A DNA stretch of 64,000 bases. Source: Pseudoalteromonas luteoviolacea B = ATCC 29581 (lineage in GTDB: Bacteria; Pseudomonadota; Gammaproteobacteria; Enterobacterales; Alteromonadaceae). The stretch is taken from positions 1 through 64,000 of the forward strand of contig CAPN01000032.1 in NCBI GenBank assembly GCA_000333235.1. Reading direction: 5' to 3'. The position numbers and the translations under genes are program-made. This document shows, one piece after another, positions 47,603-56,632 of the stretch; position 1 is the first letter of the stretch; the number at the start of each line of letters is the position of its first letter. The notes under the pieces are model-generated. The model was not told the origin of the DNA, searched no databases, and was given only the letters and a program-made list of their open reading frames with translations.

Positions 47603-48204
47603 CACCAGAAAACATTCACGCGGTCGATTTTGACAAAAGCGACTTGCTTCCTGCCATTATACAAGATCCTTTAACAGGCGTAGTACTCATGCAGGGTTAC
47701 ATGAACCAAGCCGCGCTGAGCACGACGTTTGAAAAAGGACTTGTAACCTTTTACTCTCGCAGCAAAGCGCGTCTTTGGACAAAAGGCGAAAGTTCAGAAA
47801 ACTACTTACAACTGCACAGTGTATTTACCGATTGTGACAAAGATGCGTTACTCGTGTTTGCGACACCGAAAGGCCCAACTTGCCACCTAGGTACACAAAG
47901 CTGTTTTCCTGAAGCACAACCCGAACTGGCGTTTGTTGGCCAGCTGCAGCGGATCATTGATGAGCGCCGCAACGCATCGCCCGAAACCAGCTACACAGCT
48001 TCACTATTTGCCAAAGATCTAAGTCGCTCTTGTCAAAAAGTGGGCGAAGAAGGCGTCGAAGTAGCGCTTGCCGCCATGAAGCACGACAAAGAAGAACTTC
48101 TAAACGAATCCGCCGATTTACTCTACCATTTGAGTGTTTTACTTAAACGCAGTAACTGCAGCTTAAGTGAAGTCGCAAACGTTCTCGCGACTCGACATAA
48201 ATAA
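47593..48204 (+). CDS. hisI: Bifunctional phosphoribosyl-AMP cyclohydrolase / phosphoribosyl-ATP pyrophosphatase HisIE
   Basis: The 203-residue protein carries HisI (residues 1-110: '[11 protein letters not shown]', '[11 protein letters not shown]', 'DCDKDALL' and '[12 protein letters not shown]' with its metal ligands) and HisE (115-203: '[29 protein letters not shown]' with the acidic pyrophosphatase motif). It does the second and third steps of histidine synthesis. Start within hisF, 10-bp overlap. No clear terminator follows. Confidence 0.96.
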   Translation: MQITPENIHAVDFDKSDLLPAIIQDPLTGVVLMQGYMNQAALSTTFEKGLVTFYSRSKARLWTKGESSENYLQLHSVFTDCDKDALLVFATPKGPTCHLGTQSCFPEAQPELAFVGQLQRIIDERRNASPETSYTASLFAKDLSRSCQKVGEEGVEVALAAMKHDKEELLNESADLLYHLSVLLKRSNCSLSEVANVLATRHK

Positions 48205-48229
48205 GATTTAGTTTATTGAAAAGTCATGC

Positions 48230-48256
48230 CTGTAGTGGTCAACCAAATGTGGCCAC
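48230..48256 (+). repeat. 27-bp dispersed repeat, copy B
   Basis: Direct repeat of 40821-40847 (23 of 27 identical), 26 bp after the hisIE stop and thus outside the island. It may be a remnant of an insertion-sequence end. Confidence 0.45.
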
Positions 48257-48399
48257 TTCGTTCATTCACGCAAAGACCTAAAAGCATCGAAAATTATATA
48301 AAAAGTAGTTTCTATCAATAGAATTTTGACTAATCGGCTTACAACTAGATTTTGAAGCTTAAGTTAAAATTGCCGGTTACCTCAATGACCTCTTAGGTA

Positions 48400-48762
48400 T
48401 TAACCTAATTGTCTATCAAGATATCGCCGCATTTCTCTTAAATGGAACATGCTCCCTTCAAGCATAAATTCTAATGCTGACTTGTCATTAAATGCACAGT
48501 TTGGCTTATTTGGCCATGCATCTGCTTGTTCTCGAGTAGGAAATAGAATCCCTAATGCTTTGTAAATTCCCAAGACGTAAGATATGCGCTCCAACGTATC
48601 GTTTGATAGACTGGATACATTTCCATTTTTCCAATCGTAGAACGCTAGATCAGTAGGATTGAATTGATTTACCACCGCCAAATCACTTTCAGTCTCCAAT
48701 AGATTTTGATATGGAAATGTTTTATCGTTTTTCAGTTGCAGTGGGATTATCGTATGACCCAT
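48400..48762 (-). CDS. MbcA/ParS/Xre-type antitoxin, apparently without its toxin
   Basis: The 120-residue protein ends in the conserved toxin-binding domain of this antitoxin family: 'LSNDTLERISYVLGIYKALGILFP', then 'ADAWPNKPNCAFNDKSALEFMLEG'. Its usual partner, a RES-domain NAD-degrading toxin, should be downstream on the same strand, but 48205-48399 is non-coding. A TATACT box lies only 3 bp before the ATG, so translation may be leaderless, or the original 5' part has been lost. It may be a remnant or a solitary antidote against toxins on mobile elements. Confidence 0.72.
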   Translation of the reverse strand: MGHTIIPLQLKNDKTFPYQNLLETESDLAVVNQFNPTDLAFYDWKNGNVSSLSNDTLERISYVLGIYKALGILFPTREQADAWPNKPNCAFNDKSALEFMLEGSMFHLREMRRYLDRQLG

Positions 48763-48866
48763 ATAGTATAGGTGAATGTGAAGTTAATGATGTTGAAGCT
48801 AAAACCCCTGTTCGAGAATATTCTCCAAATGAGTATATCCTTAATCTCAAGTGACAGGTGACAATT

Positions 48867-49214
48867 ATGCCGTTCAGTGAATTTGAGCTAAAACGTATTG
48901 AAATGATATTAGATAAAGCTCTTGAAAAGCGTCGTCCTCATGCGCATTCGCGCCATGAGTTTGATATACGTTTTCGGATTGATAAGCAATCGGTTTTCAT
49001 TTTTGAACGGCGACAAGATTGGCGCGACAAATCCCACTACAACGAAATTGACACTGCCAAGCTGACATTCGTTAAGTCACAAAACGTTTGGAAAATTTAC
49101 TGGATGCGGCAAGACCTTAAGTGGCATAGCTATCAACCCAACCCGACAGCTACAAGACTTGAAGCGGCAATAGAGACCATTATCGTTGATGAATACGGTT
49201 GTTTTTGGGGTTAG
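48867..49214 (+). CDS. DUF3024 family protein
   Basis: The 115-residue protein matches DUF3024: 'MPFSEFELKRIEMILDKALE', 'RRPHAHSRHEFDI', then 'TFVKSQNVWKIYWMRQDLKWH' and the closing 'DEYGCFWG'. Function is unknown. I choose the ATG at 48867 because AGGTGA stands 5 bp before it; a GTG at 48858 also opens the frame. Confidence 0.85.
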   Translation: MPFSEFELKRIEMILDKALEKRRPHAHSRHEFDIRFRIDKQSVFIFERRQDWRDKSHYNEIDTAKLTFVKSQNVWKIYWMRQDLKWHSYQPNPTATRLEAAIETIIVDEYGCFWG

Positions 49215-49780
49215 GATGTTGCAGCATTAGCAGAGGATTATAAACCCCCTCTTTAGTCAGTTTTTCAAACACTAAATTCCAGTAGCCTAACTTCAGCTCA
49301 TATATACATATCAACTCAGTGAGACTTTGGGCATTTGCACGAAAAATTACAAGACTGCAACTAGCAGTAGTTACTTTGTTTAAGAAAGCGTTCGAGACGA
49401 AATGAATCGATTTTTAAAAAAATTTTAATGTCGATTTTTGGCGTAAAGCAGACAATCGAAACGTAATAAAATTTGGCTTTTCTACGTCTTCTATTCGCTC
49501 ATTTCAGACCTACTGTTATAAAATCGTAATCGTGTCAGGCTGGCGATGCGATGATCCGGTATGTAGACTTTTAATTTCGATCGCGACGCTAATGAGTACA
49601 TTTAAATCCACTTGCTTAATCACGGAATGCGAGTCAATCGATAACTGAAATGTCGCTTAAACGCCCATTATCGCTTTTCGCGTGAAGTGTGTAACGAAAA
49701 GACGATAACAAGGGCCTAAGTAACGAAATGCTTTTATAAACCGGTGCATTTCTGATTAATCTGCGTCTCGCTCAACGCAG
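49215..49780. other. 566-bp intergenic region between convergent genes
   Basis: I see no gene. The only structure is an imperfect hairpin at 49668-49708, arms TTATCG(C)TTTTCG and CGAAAA(GA)CGATAA with a 14-bp loop and no T-run; it could fold in transcripts from either side. Confidence 0.45.
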
Positions 49781-50695
49781 TCAAAAAAGGCGACCTGGAT
49801 ACGGCGCTTCGATGACTTCTATCGCACCTCGTTTTTGCATGGTAACAAACACGTGTTTTCCATTGGGGCCACCAAACTCAACATTAGTTGGATACTGACC
49901 TTTTAGTTTAAAGGTTTTCAACAACTGCCCTGCCGGTGAAACCATGGCAACTTGTCCCGCTCCGTATCGCGCAATAAACAGATTCCCCTTTTTATCCGTG
50001 CGCATGCCATCAAGTCCATGATCGTCAAATTGAATAAGTAGTTTTTTATTTGAAATGTTGCCCTGTTCATCCAAATCATAGTGCCAAACCTTTCGCTGGA
50101 GGCTTTCATTGACGTAAAGTGTTTTATTATCAGGACTTACTTCTATACCGTTGGTTGTGCCCATGCCCGATTCAAGTCGTGCAACGACCTTATCTTGACT
50201 AATGCGCCAAAGATTACCTGTACCATCCGACCAGTTTGGATCGCTAGCAAACAAGATACCTGAATCGGTGATCGCAAGATCATTGGGTTGGTTCATTGCT
50301 TTTTCGTGAGCAAAAACGGCGACAGCCGCCGATAAATCGCCAGATTGCTTTAATGCTTCATACGGCACTGTTAACACATTATGATTAACGTAATCAGCAA
50401 TATACATGTTACCTTTCTGGTCAAATCGAATGCCATTTCCTATTGAGCCATGTGGCAAAGTTAACAGTGTTTGGACTGAATTGAGCGCGGTAACTTTACC
50501 AATCGTACCTTGGGTTTGATAGTTCACAGCGTACAAAGTGCCATATTTATCAACTGCAGGCCCTTCTACGCCCTGTGTAAATGTGCCATCGGTAACATAA
50601 TCAACAGAATCATGGTCCAACACTGGCTCTGATGCACTCACTATGATAGGTAAAAAGTAAAAAATCGCTGCTAAACAGCGTGTTTTAGAATTCAT
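49781..50695 (-). CDS. Secreted SMP-30/gluconolactonase-like beta-propeller protein
   Basis: The 304-residue protein begins with a signal peptide (about residues 1-22, 'CLAAIFYFLPIIVSASE'). The rest has the repeating blades of the SMP-30/NHL propeller: 'GNGIRFDQKGNMYIADYVNHNVL', 'PNDLAITDSGILFASDPNWSDGTGNLWRIS', 'TNGIEVSPDNKTLYVNES', 'GLDGMRTDKKGNLFIARYG'. Acidic and asparagine residues typical of the metal site (E, N, D) are kept. It probably hydrolyses a lactone in the periplasm. It is 9 bp behind the hexosaminidase gene, so the substrate may be an amino-sugar product. Confidence 0.82.
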   Translation of the reverse strand: MNSKTRCLAAIFYFLPIIVSASEPVLDHDSVDYVTDGTFTQGVEGPAVDKYGTLYAVNYQTQGTIGKVTALNSVQTLLTLPHGSIGNGIRFDQKGNMYIADYVNHNVLTVPYEALKQSGDLSAAVAVFAHEKAMNQPNDLAITDSGILFASDPNWSDGTGNLWRISQDKVVARLESGMGTTNGIEVSPDNKTLYVNESLQRKVWHYDLDEQGNISNKKLLIQFDDHGLDGMRTDKKGNLFIARYGAGQVAMVSPAGQLLKTFKLKGQYPTNVEFGGPNGKHVFVTMQKRGAIEVIEAPYPGRLF

Positions 50696-50704
50696 GGTTA
50701 TCCC

Positions 50705-53098
50705 TTATTGTAATCTTTTTGTACAGTGAAAATAGAGTTCTCGCATTGGATAAATGCCAGCTATAACCAACTCATCGGTTAATGATTGGAGTTGCAAAAG
50801 CGAGTCATCAAGACGAGGAATTTGAGATTTTTGTGCATTACATTGTTGAACAATAAGCGCTGAATACTCTAAGAATTTCATTAGCCGCGTTAACACCGAC
50901 TCAAGATGAACGATTTTTTGATTTTTCATCGCGATGTGGTGTGCTTTCATTTCACGTTGCCATTGTTCTATGTGCTGAGAGAGTATGTGTATCGCCCGAG
51001 CATCCCCTTTTACATAGGCACTCACGAGGCGTCTAATAACTCTAATTCCTGCGCTTTCGACCGGTAAAAAATCGACAAAATCACGTAATGGGGCGCGTTG
51101 ATGATACTGATTATTGAGATACTTGATATGATGTCTCGTATAGTAATGGCTCGGCTCAACGAGTGTTGCTATTAAATTTAGCAAACCGATAGACTGTAGT
51201 TTCGCTTGCTTGTCGAGCGTATCACTTAATAACGCCTGAAATCCTTGTTGTTGCTGCGCGATATGTTTAAGACCAATAATTTGGTGTCCATGATTAGAAA
51301 CTTTTGCCAATCGCTCATACATGCTTTCACTGTCGTTAATTTCGGCAGGCGACCATACGCGCTCGGCGATTGCAAACAATCGTGGCCAAATACGGACATC
51401 TATATTTTCATCGTTGACAAGCTCAGTCCAAATCGTCGCCTCTGCACCTAAAATACGTGCACGATCGTCACGACTAAGCGTTTTTGCTAAGCGAATTGTA
51501 CTTGGCGTGACTATTTCGCTTACCTTTAATGGATAGCGGCTATTACCTATCAATACAAAACCTTCATTGTGGGTTAAATCCACTTCGAAGGAAAGTGGCC
51601 CCATCCAACTGTCCACTGCGACTTTTATCACTGTCTGATTATGACGTGCGAGCGTAGAGACCTGCGCTTGTTGATGCAACCCTGAGTTTAGGCGTATGAG
51701 GGCGAATTCTTTAAAAAGTAAAAGCTCTCCCTCCACCTTACTCCCTTTTAAGCGCTCAATTTCAATGGCTTTTGTGCTCAATGGTGAGTGTGTTAACGAC
51801 ACAGGTGGTTGTAGCGCTTCCTTAAGTGGGTCATTGCGATAATGGTAGTCAGTGTATTGAGGTTGGTCGATGTAAAATCCTGTCGACAAAATCCCTTTAT
51901 AACCAGCTCGAGCAATCGTATTTAGTGACTCATGCCCACGCCACGACTGCACCGTCGTTTCACTTGGTAAATCGGGATGAAAAATCTCGTCCCACCCAAC
52001 CATGGTGCGTTTATGTTTACTCACGATGGCTTGAAGTTTGGTATTAAAATGATTTTGTAGGTCTCGCGCGTTGTTAAAACCACGCTTTTGCATTAATTTT
52101 TGTATTTCGTCGTCTTCTAACCAATGTGTCGCTTCCACTTCGTCTCCGCCGATATGAAAAAAATTATCAGGAAAGAGTGAAGTCATTTCACCAAGCAGTA
52201 CATCGATAAATTCATACACTTGAGGATCCGCAATATCCAATAGAGGCTCAAATACGCCCCATTGTCGCTCCATCTCGTAATGCATGGCTTTCGTCATCAA
52301 GTTTGGATAGGCAACGGCGATCGCGCTGGCGTGCCCTGGCATGCCAATTTCAGGCAGTATTCGTATTCCTAAATATCGCGCATAATCGACAATCTCAGCG
52401 ATTTGTATTTGTGTATAGTACTGTCCGTCAGAGGCCTTTTGGGTTAAATGTGGAAACTGCTTACTTTCAATTCGCCAACCTTGGTCGTCGGTTAAATGCC
52501 AGTGCAGCACGTTCAATTTCGCCGCTGCCATGCCCTCAAGTTGACGCTTAATGGTTGAAACCGATAAGAAGTGTCTCGAACTATCTATTAATAAACCTCG
52601 CCAAGAAAACCGAGGCTTGTCATCAATGGTAACGAACGGCAAACTAAACTGACTCTCCCCCACTGGAGTGGCTTGTATTAGCTGAACTAAGGTGGTGAGT
52701 GCGTGTTGTGCACCAAACACGGTGTCTGCATCAATATAGACACCTTGCTCATTTATCACTAATTGATACGATTCATCTTCACCAAATTGGGGAGTGGTAA
52801 CGTGTTGCTCGGCAGTGCGAATGTTGATAACGATATTTGAGCTTGTCTTGCTATGCGCTACTATCGTCACTGGTTGATTTATTACATTTGAAAGATGCCG
52901 ACTAAAACGCGCTAGTTGAAATTGCTTTCTCTGCGCGGCCATTCCGTTAATTTCAATAGACAAGGTTGTCCCTAAACGCAGCGCTCCTTGAGACCAAGTT
53001 AGGTGTTTTGGCATTGGCATCAAGGGGAACTGGCTTGTTGCAGCAAGCGAAACCGAAAAAAACAACAAGCTAAAAAACATGATTAGTTTTCGATTCAT
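50705..53098 (-). CDS. Secreted beta-N-acetylhexosaminidase, GH20 family
   Basis: This 797-residue enzyme removes terminal GlcNAc from chitin oligosaccharides. I start it at the ATG at 53098: GGAAG precedes it and it opens with a signal peptide (MNRKLIMFFSLLFFSVSLAA). The GH20 domain 2 precedes the catalytic barrel, where 'WRGLLIDSSRHF', 'VLHWHLTDDQGWRIE' and the catalytic pair 'FHIGGDEVEATHW' (near residue 315) are seen. A C-terminal helical extension of about 200 residues follows 'WPRLFAIAERVWSP'. A NagR-like palindrome lies 48 bp upstream. It forms an operon with the SMP-30-like gene. Confidence 0.92.
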   Translation of the reverse strand: MNRKLIMFFSLLFFSVSLAATSQFPLMPMPKHLTWSQGALRLGTTLSIEINGMAAQRKQFQLARFSRHLSNVINQPVTIVAHSKTSSNIVINIRTAEQHVTTPQFGEDESYQLVINEQGVYIDADTVFGAQHALTTLVQLIQATPVGESQFSLPFVTIDDKPRFSWRGLLIDSSRHFLSVSTIKRQLEGMAAAKLNVLHWHLTDDQGWRIESKQFPHLTQKASDGQYYTQIQIAEIVDYARYLGIRILPEIGMPGHASAIAVAYPNLMTKAMHYEMERQWGVFEPLLDIADPQVYEFIDVLLGEMTSLFPDNFFHIGGDEVEATHWLEDDEIQKLMQKRGFNNARDLQNHFNTKLQAIVSKHKRTMVGWDEIFHPDLPSETTVQSWRGHESLNTIARAGYKGILSTGFYIDQPQYTDYHYRNDPLKEALQPPVSLTHSPLSTKAIEIERLKGSKVEGELLLFKEFALIRLNSGLHQQAQVSTLARHNQTVIKVAVDSWMGPLSFEVDLTHNEGFVLIGNSRYPLKVSEIVTPSTIRLAKTLSRDDRARILGAEATIWTELVNDENIDVRIWPRLFAIAERVWSPAEINDSESMYERLAKVSNHGHQIIGLKHIAQQQQGFQALLSDTLDKQAKLQSIGLLNLIATLVEPSHYYTRHHIKYLNNQYHQRAPLRDFVDFLPVESAGIRVIRRLVSAYVKGDARAIHILSQHIEQWQREMKAHHIAMKNQKIVHLESVLTRLMKFLEYSALIVQQCNAQKSQIPRLDDSLLQLQSLTDELVIAGIYPMRELYFHCTKRLQ

Positions 53099-53145
53099 AA
53101 CACTCAGCTTCCTTCGCGATAAATGTTTATAGATTTTCAATACAA

Positions 53146-53163
53146 AATGATAGCGCTGTCATT
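53146..53163. promoter_or_regulatory. NagR-like operator
   Basis: AATGATAGCGCTGTCATT is an 18-bp dyad with a central AGCGCT and only one mismatched pair. It is the shape of LacI-family operators and close to the NagR box known in Shewanella-type GlcNAc regulons. It lies 48 bp upstream of the hexosaminidase gene. Confidence 0.65.
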
Positions 53164-53239
53164 TTAATTTGCACACGCAATGCATAAGTAAGCCAATTCT
53201 CGCAGCTAAATTAACGGCGCACTAGGCAAGAAAACTTAA

Positions 53240-54466
53240 CTAAAATTGCGTGGTCAACGTCTTGCAGATCACCCATTCCCGTTCGACTATACCTATCTGA
53301 CGCCATTTATCAAATGTTAAACAAGGGTGTGAGGTAGAGAAGTTAATCATGTCACCAACCTGTAATTTACCTTCGCTTGGGTAACGCAACATACAATGTT
53401 GGTCCATGATTTTTTCAATTTGATAGTTTTTTTCGATTGGATTGAGTTGCTTTTTACGAGGCGAATAATGCAGTTCAGCCTGCGGGAAACCCGCATCATA
53501 GGAGACATCTCGCTTACCCATACCAATGATTGCAAGGCCTGGCTCAGGCAATGAAAGCACGTAAGCCCAAACGCTTAACCCCGATTTCAGTTCACCATGA
53601 ATGCTACTCGCAACGCAGCTTCGCGCCAAAACGTTTAGTTGCGCATCGCGATAAATCCCTGAGTCGTGCGTCAAATAACACCCAGGACGAAGCACAATAG
53701 TGAATTTTTTTGCCTGTGGATGCGACGCAAGTCCGTCACTGACAATATCATACCAAGCGGATCCGGCCCCTGAAATGATCGGATTTTCACAATGAAATTG
53801 TCCACCTTCTCGCAATCCAACCGCGAACTCCATCACCTCGGCGACAAATTCAGCTACTTTTGTTGCAGGATCTTGCCCGAGTATTACGCCTTCATAAAAA
53901 GCAAGGCCCATTAAATTTAAACTATCATATTGTTGGCAGGTTGCGACAAGACGAGTAAGCTCATCCTTGCTGCGCAGTCCACAGCGCCCACCTTTTACAC
54001 CTACTTCGAGTAACACATTAATGGCTTGATTTTTTTTCGAGAAGAACGCACTGAGTGCATTGAGGTTGTCTAGTGAATCTGCAAAACAATAAAATTCTAC
54101 TGGTGTGGTTGCTAACCAATGAGCAACTTGTTCAAAATGATATGCACCGACTAACTGATTCGCCATTATCACGCGAGTGATCCCCGCATCAAGCGCACAA
54201 CTCACTTGAGGAATGGTCGCCAAGGTGATCCCCCACGCGCCTAATTCTAACTGCAAACGAAATAAGTCGACAGACATCGTGGTTTTACCATGTGGCGCAA
54301 GGCGGGCATGGTATTTAGAAGCAAAATCAGCCATCCATTTTGCATTTTGCATAATCGTTGGTTTATGGATCACTGCGACTGGCAAACTAACCTGTTCTTG
54401 TAATATATCCCAACCAGTATTTTGCAATTGCTGGGGGCACCCGCTGCCTTTGAGCAACTCAGTCAT
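53240..54466 (-). CDS. D-threonine aldolase/D-serine dehydratase-like PLP enzyme
   Basis: The 408-residue protein has the alanine-racemase-fold N-terminal barrel: 'ARLAPHGKTTMSVDL' holds the PLP lysine (near residue 61), followed by 'ANQLVGAYHF', 'VLLEVGVKGGRCGLR' and 'ISGAGSAWYDIV'. The C-terminal domain includes the metal-binding 'HPCLTFDKWR' typical of the DSD1/D-threonine aldolase group (H and C ligands). It would break down D-amino acids or hydroxy-amino acids. It shares strand with the GlcNAc-linked genes, 141 bp upstream of the hexosaminidase start, but has no copy of the operator. Confidence 0.82.
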   Translation of the reverse strand: MTELLKGSGCPQQLQNTGWDILQEQVSLPVAVIHKPTIMQNAKWMADFASKYHARLAPHGKTTMSVDLFRLQLELGAWGITLATIPQVSCALDAGITRVIMANQLVGAYHFEQVAHWLATTPVEFYCFADSLDNLNALSAFFSKKNQAINVLLEVGVKGGRCGLRSKDELTRLVATCQQYDSLNLMGLAFYEGVILGQDPATKVAEFVAEVMEFAVGLREGGQFHCENPIISGAGSAWYDIVSDGLASHPQAKKFTIVLRPGCYLTHDSGIYRDAQLNVLARSCVASSIHGELKSGLSVWAYVLSLPEPGLAIIGMGKRDVSYDAGFPQAELHYSPRKKQLNPIEKNYQIEKIMDQHCMLRYPSEGKLQVGDMINFSTSHPCLTFDKWRQIGIVEREWVICKTLTTQF

Positions 54467-54624
54467 GTTAATTCCTTCAAATCGACATTGTAACGATTAA
54501 ACGAGCCACTTTTGAAAAAAGGGGATTACATCAACCAATCCAAAGTGGTCTTTATTTAATCCCTACTAAGTAGAAGCGCGACTTTACACCGCGCCATGTG
54601 CCTATTAGCCAATAACTTTGCAAC

Positions 54625-56418
54625 TTATTTAGCATTGGGGTGATCAACACCCATCCACGCTTTAAATAACTTCGCTTGTCGTTCTGTCGGCTCCTTGATC
54701 GCTGCAACTTTGGGGTCTTTATCCATCTCTTGACCTAATACCAAAGTAGTCGACATTAATTTATCTCGACGAATAAAATCGACACGTACTTTTTGCCCAG
54801 GAGTAAAACCCTCTAAGCTACTTTCAATTGACTGGCGGATGTGCTTTTTGTCAATAGCAACGATTTTATCGTCGGTCGTTAACCCACCATGCCACGCTGA
54901 AGAGTCTCTTGCTACATGGCTTAGGGTTAAGACATTACCATCCGATTTAGCAACTACACCAAGGCTTGCAATTGCGTTAGCATCGTCTGGATAACGATAA
55001 CTTAATCCTACGATTTCTAACATCTGTGCAAAGTTAAGCTTTGCTGGATGCTCCACATAGTTGCTCCACCACGCGGTGTAATCATTGCCAGAAACCTGCT
55101 GTAAAATCGCTTTTACGTCTTTGCTATTGAATCCTTTTGGTAGCTTAAACTGACGATATAACTCCCGATGCACATCCCGGTAACTTACTTTTCCTTCACT
55201 TTCGTCAAGAAGCTTAATATCGAGCGCCATTGACACTAACGCTCCTTCCGAATAAATATTGGTTGCGTAGTTTTTTCCATGATCGCCTCCTTGATTTATC
55301 CATTTATCTAAACTTGTTGCTGCAACCGATTGCACTTCACGTCCCGGTGTTTTTTCATGTCGATTAATGGTGCCGCTTAGATTTTTGAAAAACTCTTTGG
55401 TTGTAGAAATACCGGCGCTTAACAACAAGTGGTCTTCAAAATAGCTCGTTGACCCTTCTGCTAACCAAAGTAAATCTGAATAATTCGGATTGGTATAGTC
55501 ATAAGGAACTAAGCCGTCTGGTCGATAGTTTTTAACATTCCAAGTATGAATAAACTCGTGAGCAGCGGTTGAAATAAAGGCTAAGTAATCCTCACGCTTA
55601 GCAAATTTATAACGTGGGCGTTGAATTATTGTGGAATTTAAATGCTCTGTCGCTCCTCCTGCTCCACTCGTTGCATGCACCATAAAAACATAACGACTAA
55701 ACGGATAATCATCCCAAATTAAATGCCCGGTAGTAACCAGTTTCTTTAAATCACTTAGCATCAGGTTTACGTCGTAATTCCCTTCTCCCCAAATCACTAA
55801 CTCGTAGTCAATCCCGTCGACGTTAAACGTATGGAGTTCGTTGATACCCGTTTCGATCGGCGAATCGACGAGTACGTCAAAATTTGCTGCTTTAAAGCGA
55901 TGCTTGCTTGTTGACTCCATGCCCGATACAGAACGCCAAGTTTTTGGGACATGTAACGAAACTGACACTGGTTCTTCACGAAATGCTTCGCTAAACATGA
56001 AAAAACCAGATGCGTCGATAAACGCATGACTATCGTCAATATGGCGCGCACGCAAACCTAATTCATTGGCGTAGACTTGGTAAGACACGTTTACTTCCGT
56101 CGGCGAATTTAAAAAAACACGCCAAGTGTTTTTGTCTACTTTTTCCCAATTAAGCGATTGACCTTGACTGTTTTTAGCTTCAAAAAATCGCACTCCATTG
56201 GCTAAATTAAGGATTTCATAGCGACCAGTGCGCCAGTCTGCCATTTTTACATCTACAAAAGACAAATTTGCTTTTGGTAAATTAACAGTAACGTTAGCCA
56301 AATGATGTTCTGGTTCAGTAATTGAAATCGTGTATTCGACATCCGCGAAAGACAAAGAGGTAAACGACATCGCGCTTACAAAAAGACCTGTATTCAACAG
56401 TTTCATGGTGTTACTCAT
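54625..56418 (-). CDS. M61-family aminopeptidase with PDZ domain
   Basis: The 597-residue protein has a signal peptide (about 1-25, ending 'SLSFA'). The M61 domain has the zinc motif HEFIHTW (near residue 286) and the distal 'LLWLAEGSTSYFEDHLLL' with the third ligand E. A PDZ domain follows at about 480-560 ('ASLGVVAKSDGNVLTLSHVARDSSAWHGGLTTDDKIVAID'). Enzymes of this family are periplasmic glycyl aminopeptidases. The gene stands alone between intergenic gaps of 158 and 211 bp. Confidence 0.92.
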   Translation of the reverse strand: MSNTMKLLNTGLFVSAMSFTSLSFADVEYTISITEPEHHLANVTVNLPKANLSFVDVKMADWRTGRYEILNLANGVRFFEAKNSQGQSLNWEKVDKNTWRVFLNSPTEVNVSYQVYANELGLRARHIDDSHAFIDASGFFMFSEAFREEPVSVSLHVPKTWRSVSGMESTSKHRFKAANFDVLVDSPIETGINELHTFNVDGIDYELVIWGEGNYDVNLMLSDLKKLVTTGHLIWDDYPFSRYVFMVHATSGAGGATEHLNSTIIQRPRYKFAKREDYLAFISTAAHEFIHTWNVKNYRPDGLVPYDYTNPNYSDLLWLAEGSTSYFEDHLLLSAGISTTKEFFKNLSGTINRHEKTPGREVQSVAATSLDKWINQGGDHGKNYATNIYSEGALVSMALDIKLLDESEGKVSYRDVHRELYRQFKLPKGFNSKDVKAILQQVSGNDYTAWWSNYVEHPAKLNFAQMLEIVGLSYRYPDDANAIASLGVVAKSDGNVLTLSHVARDSSAWHGGLTTDDKIVAIDKKHIRQSIESSLEGFTPGQKVRVDFIRRDKLMSTTLVLGQEMDKDPKVAAIKEPTERQAKLFKAWMGVDHPNAK

Positions 56419-56632
56419 TGTTGCTTTAATTATTCTTCGAGCGTAACAAAATTAATTCTTCTCGTACGCATTTTTCGGTAAGCCGCACATTCTATCGACT
56501 AAATAATTTCAAAAGCGACTGCGAGCAAAATGTTTGCTTGTTTTTAATCAAGTAATTAAGAATTTTTGCTACCGTGCGGTATAAATTGTTGTAAACTTAC
56601 CCTAATACTCAAAAACCTAATGGTCAGAATTG

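Noticed and set aside
49668..49708. The imperfect hairpin as a terminator for the SMP-30-like gene.
   Set aside because: It lies over 70 bp beyond the stop, has a bulge and a 14-bp loop, and lacks a T-run.
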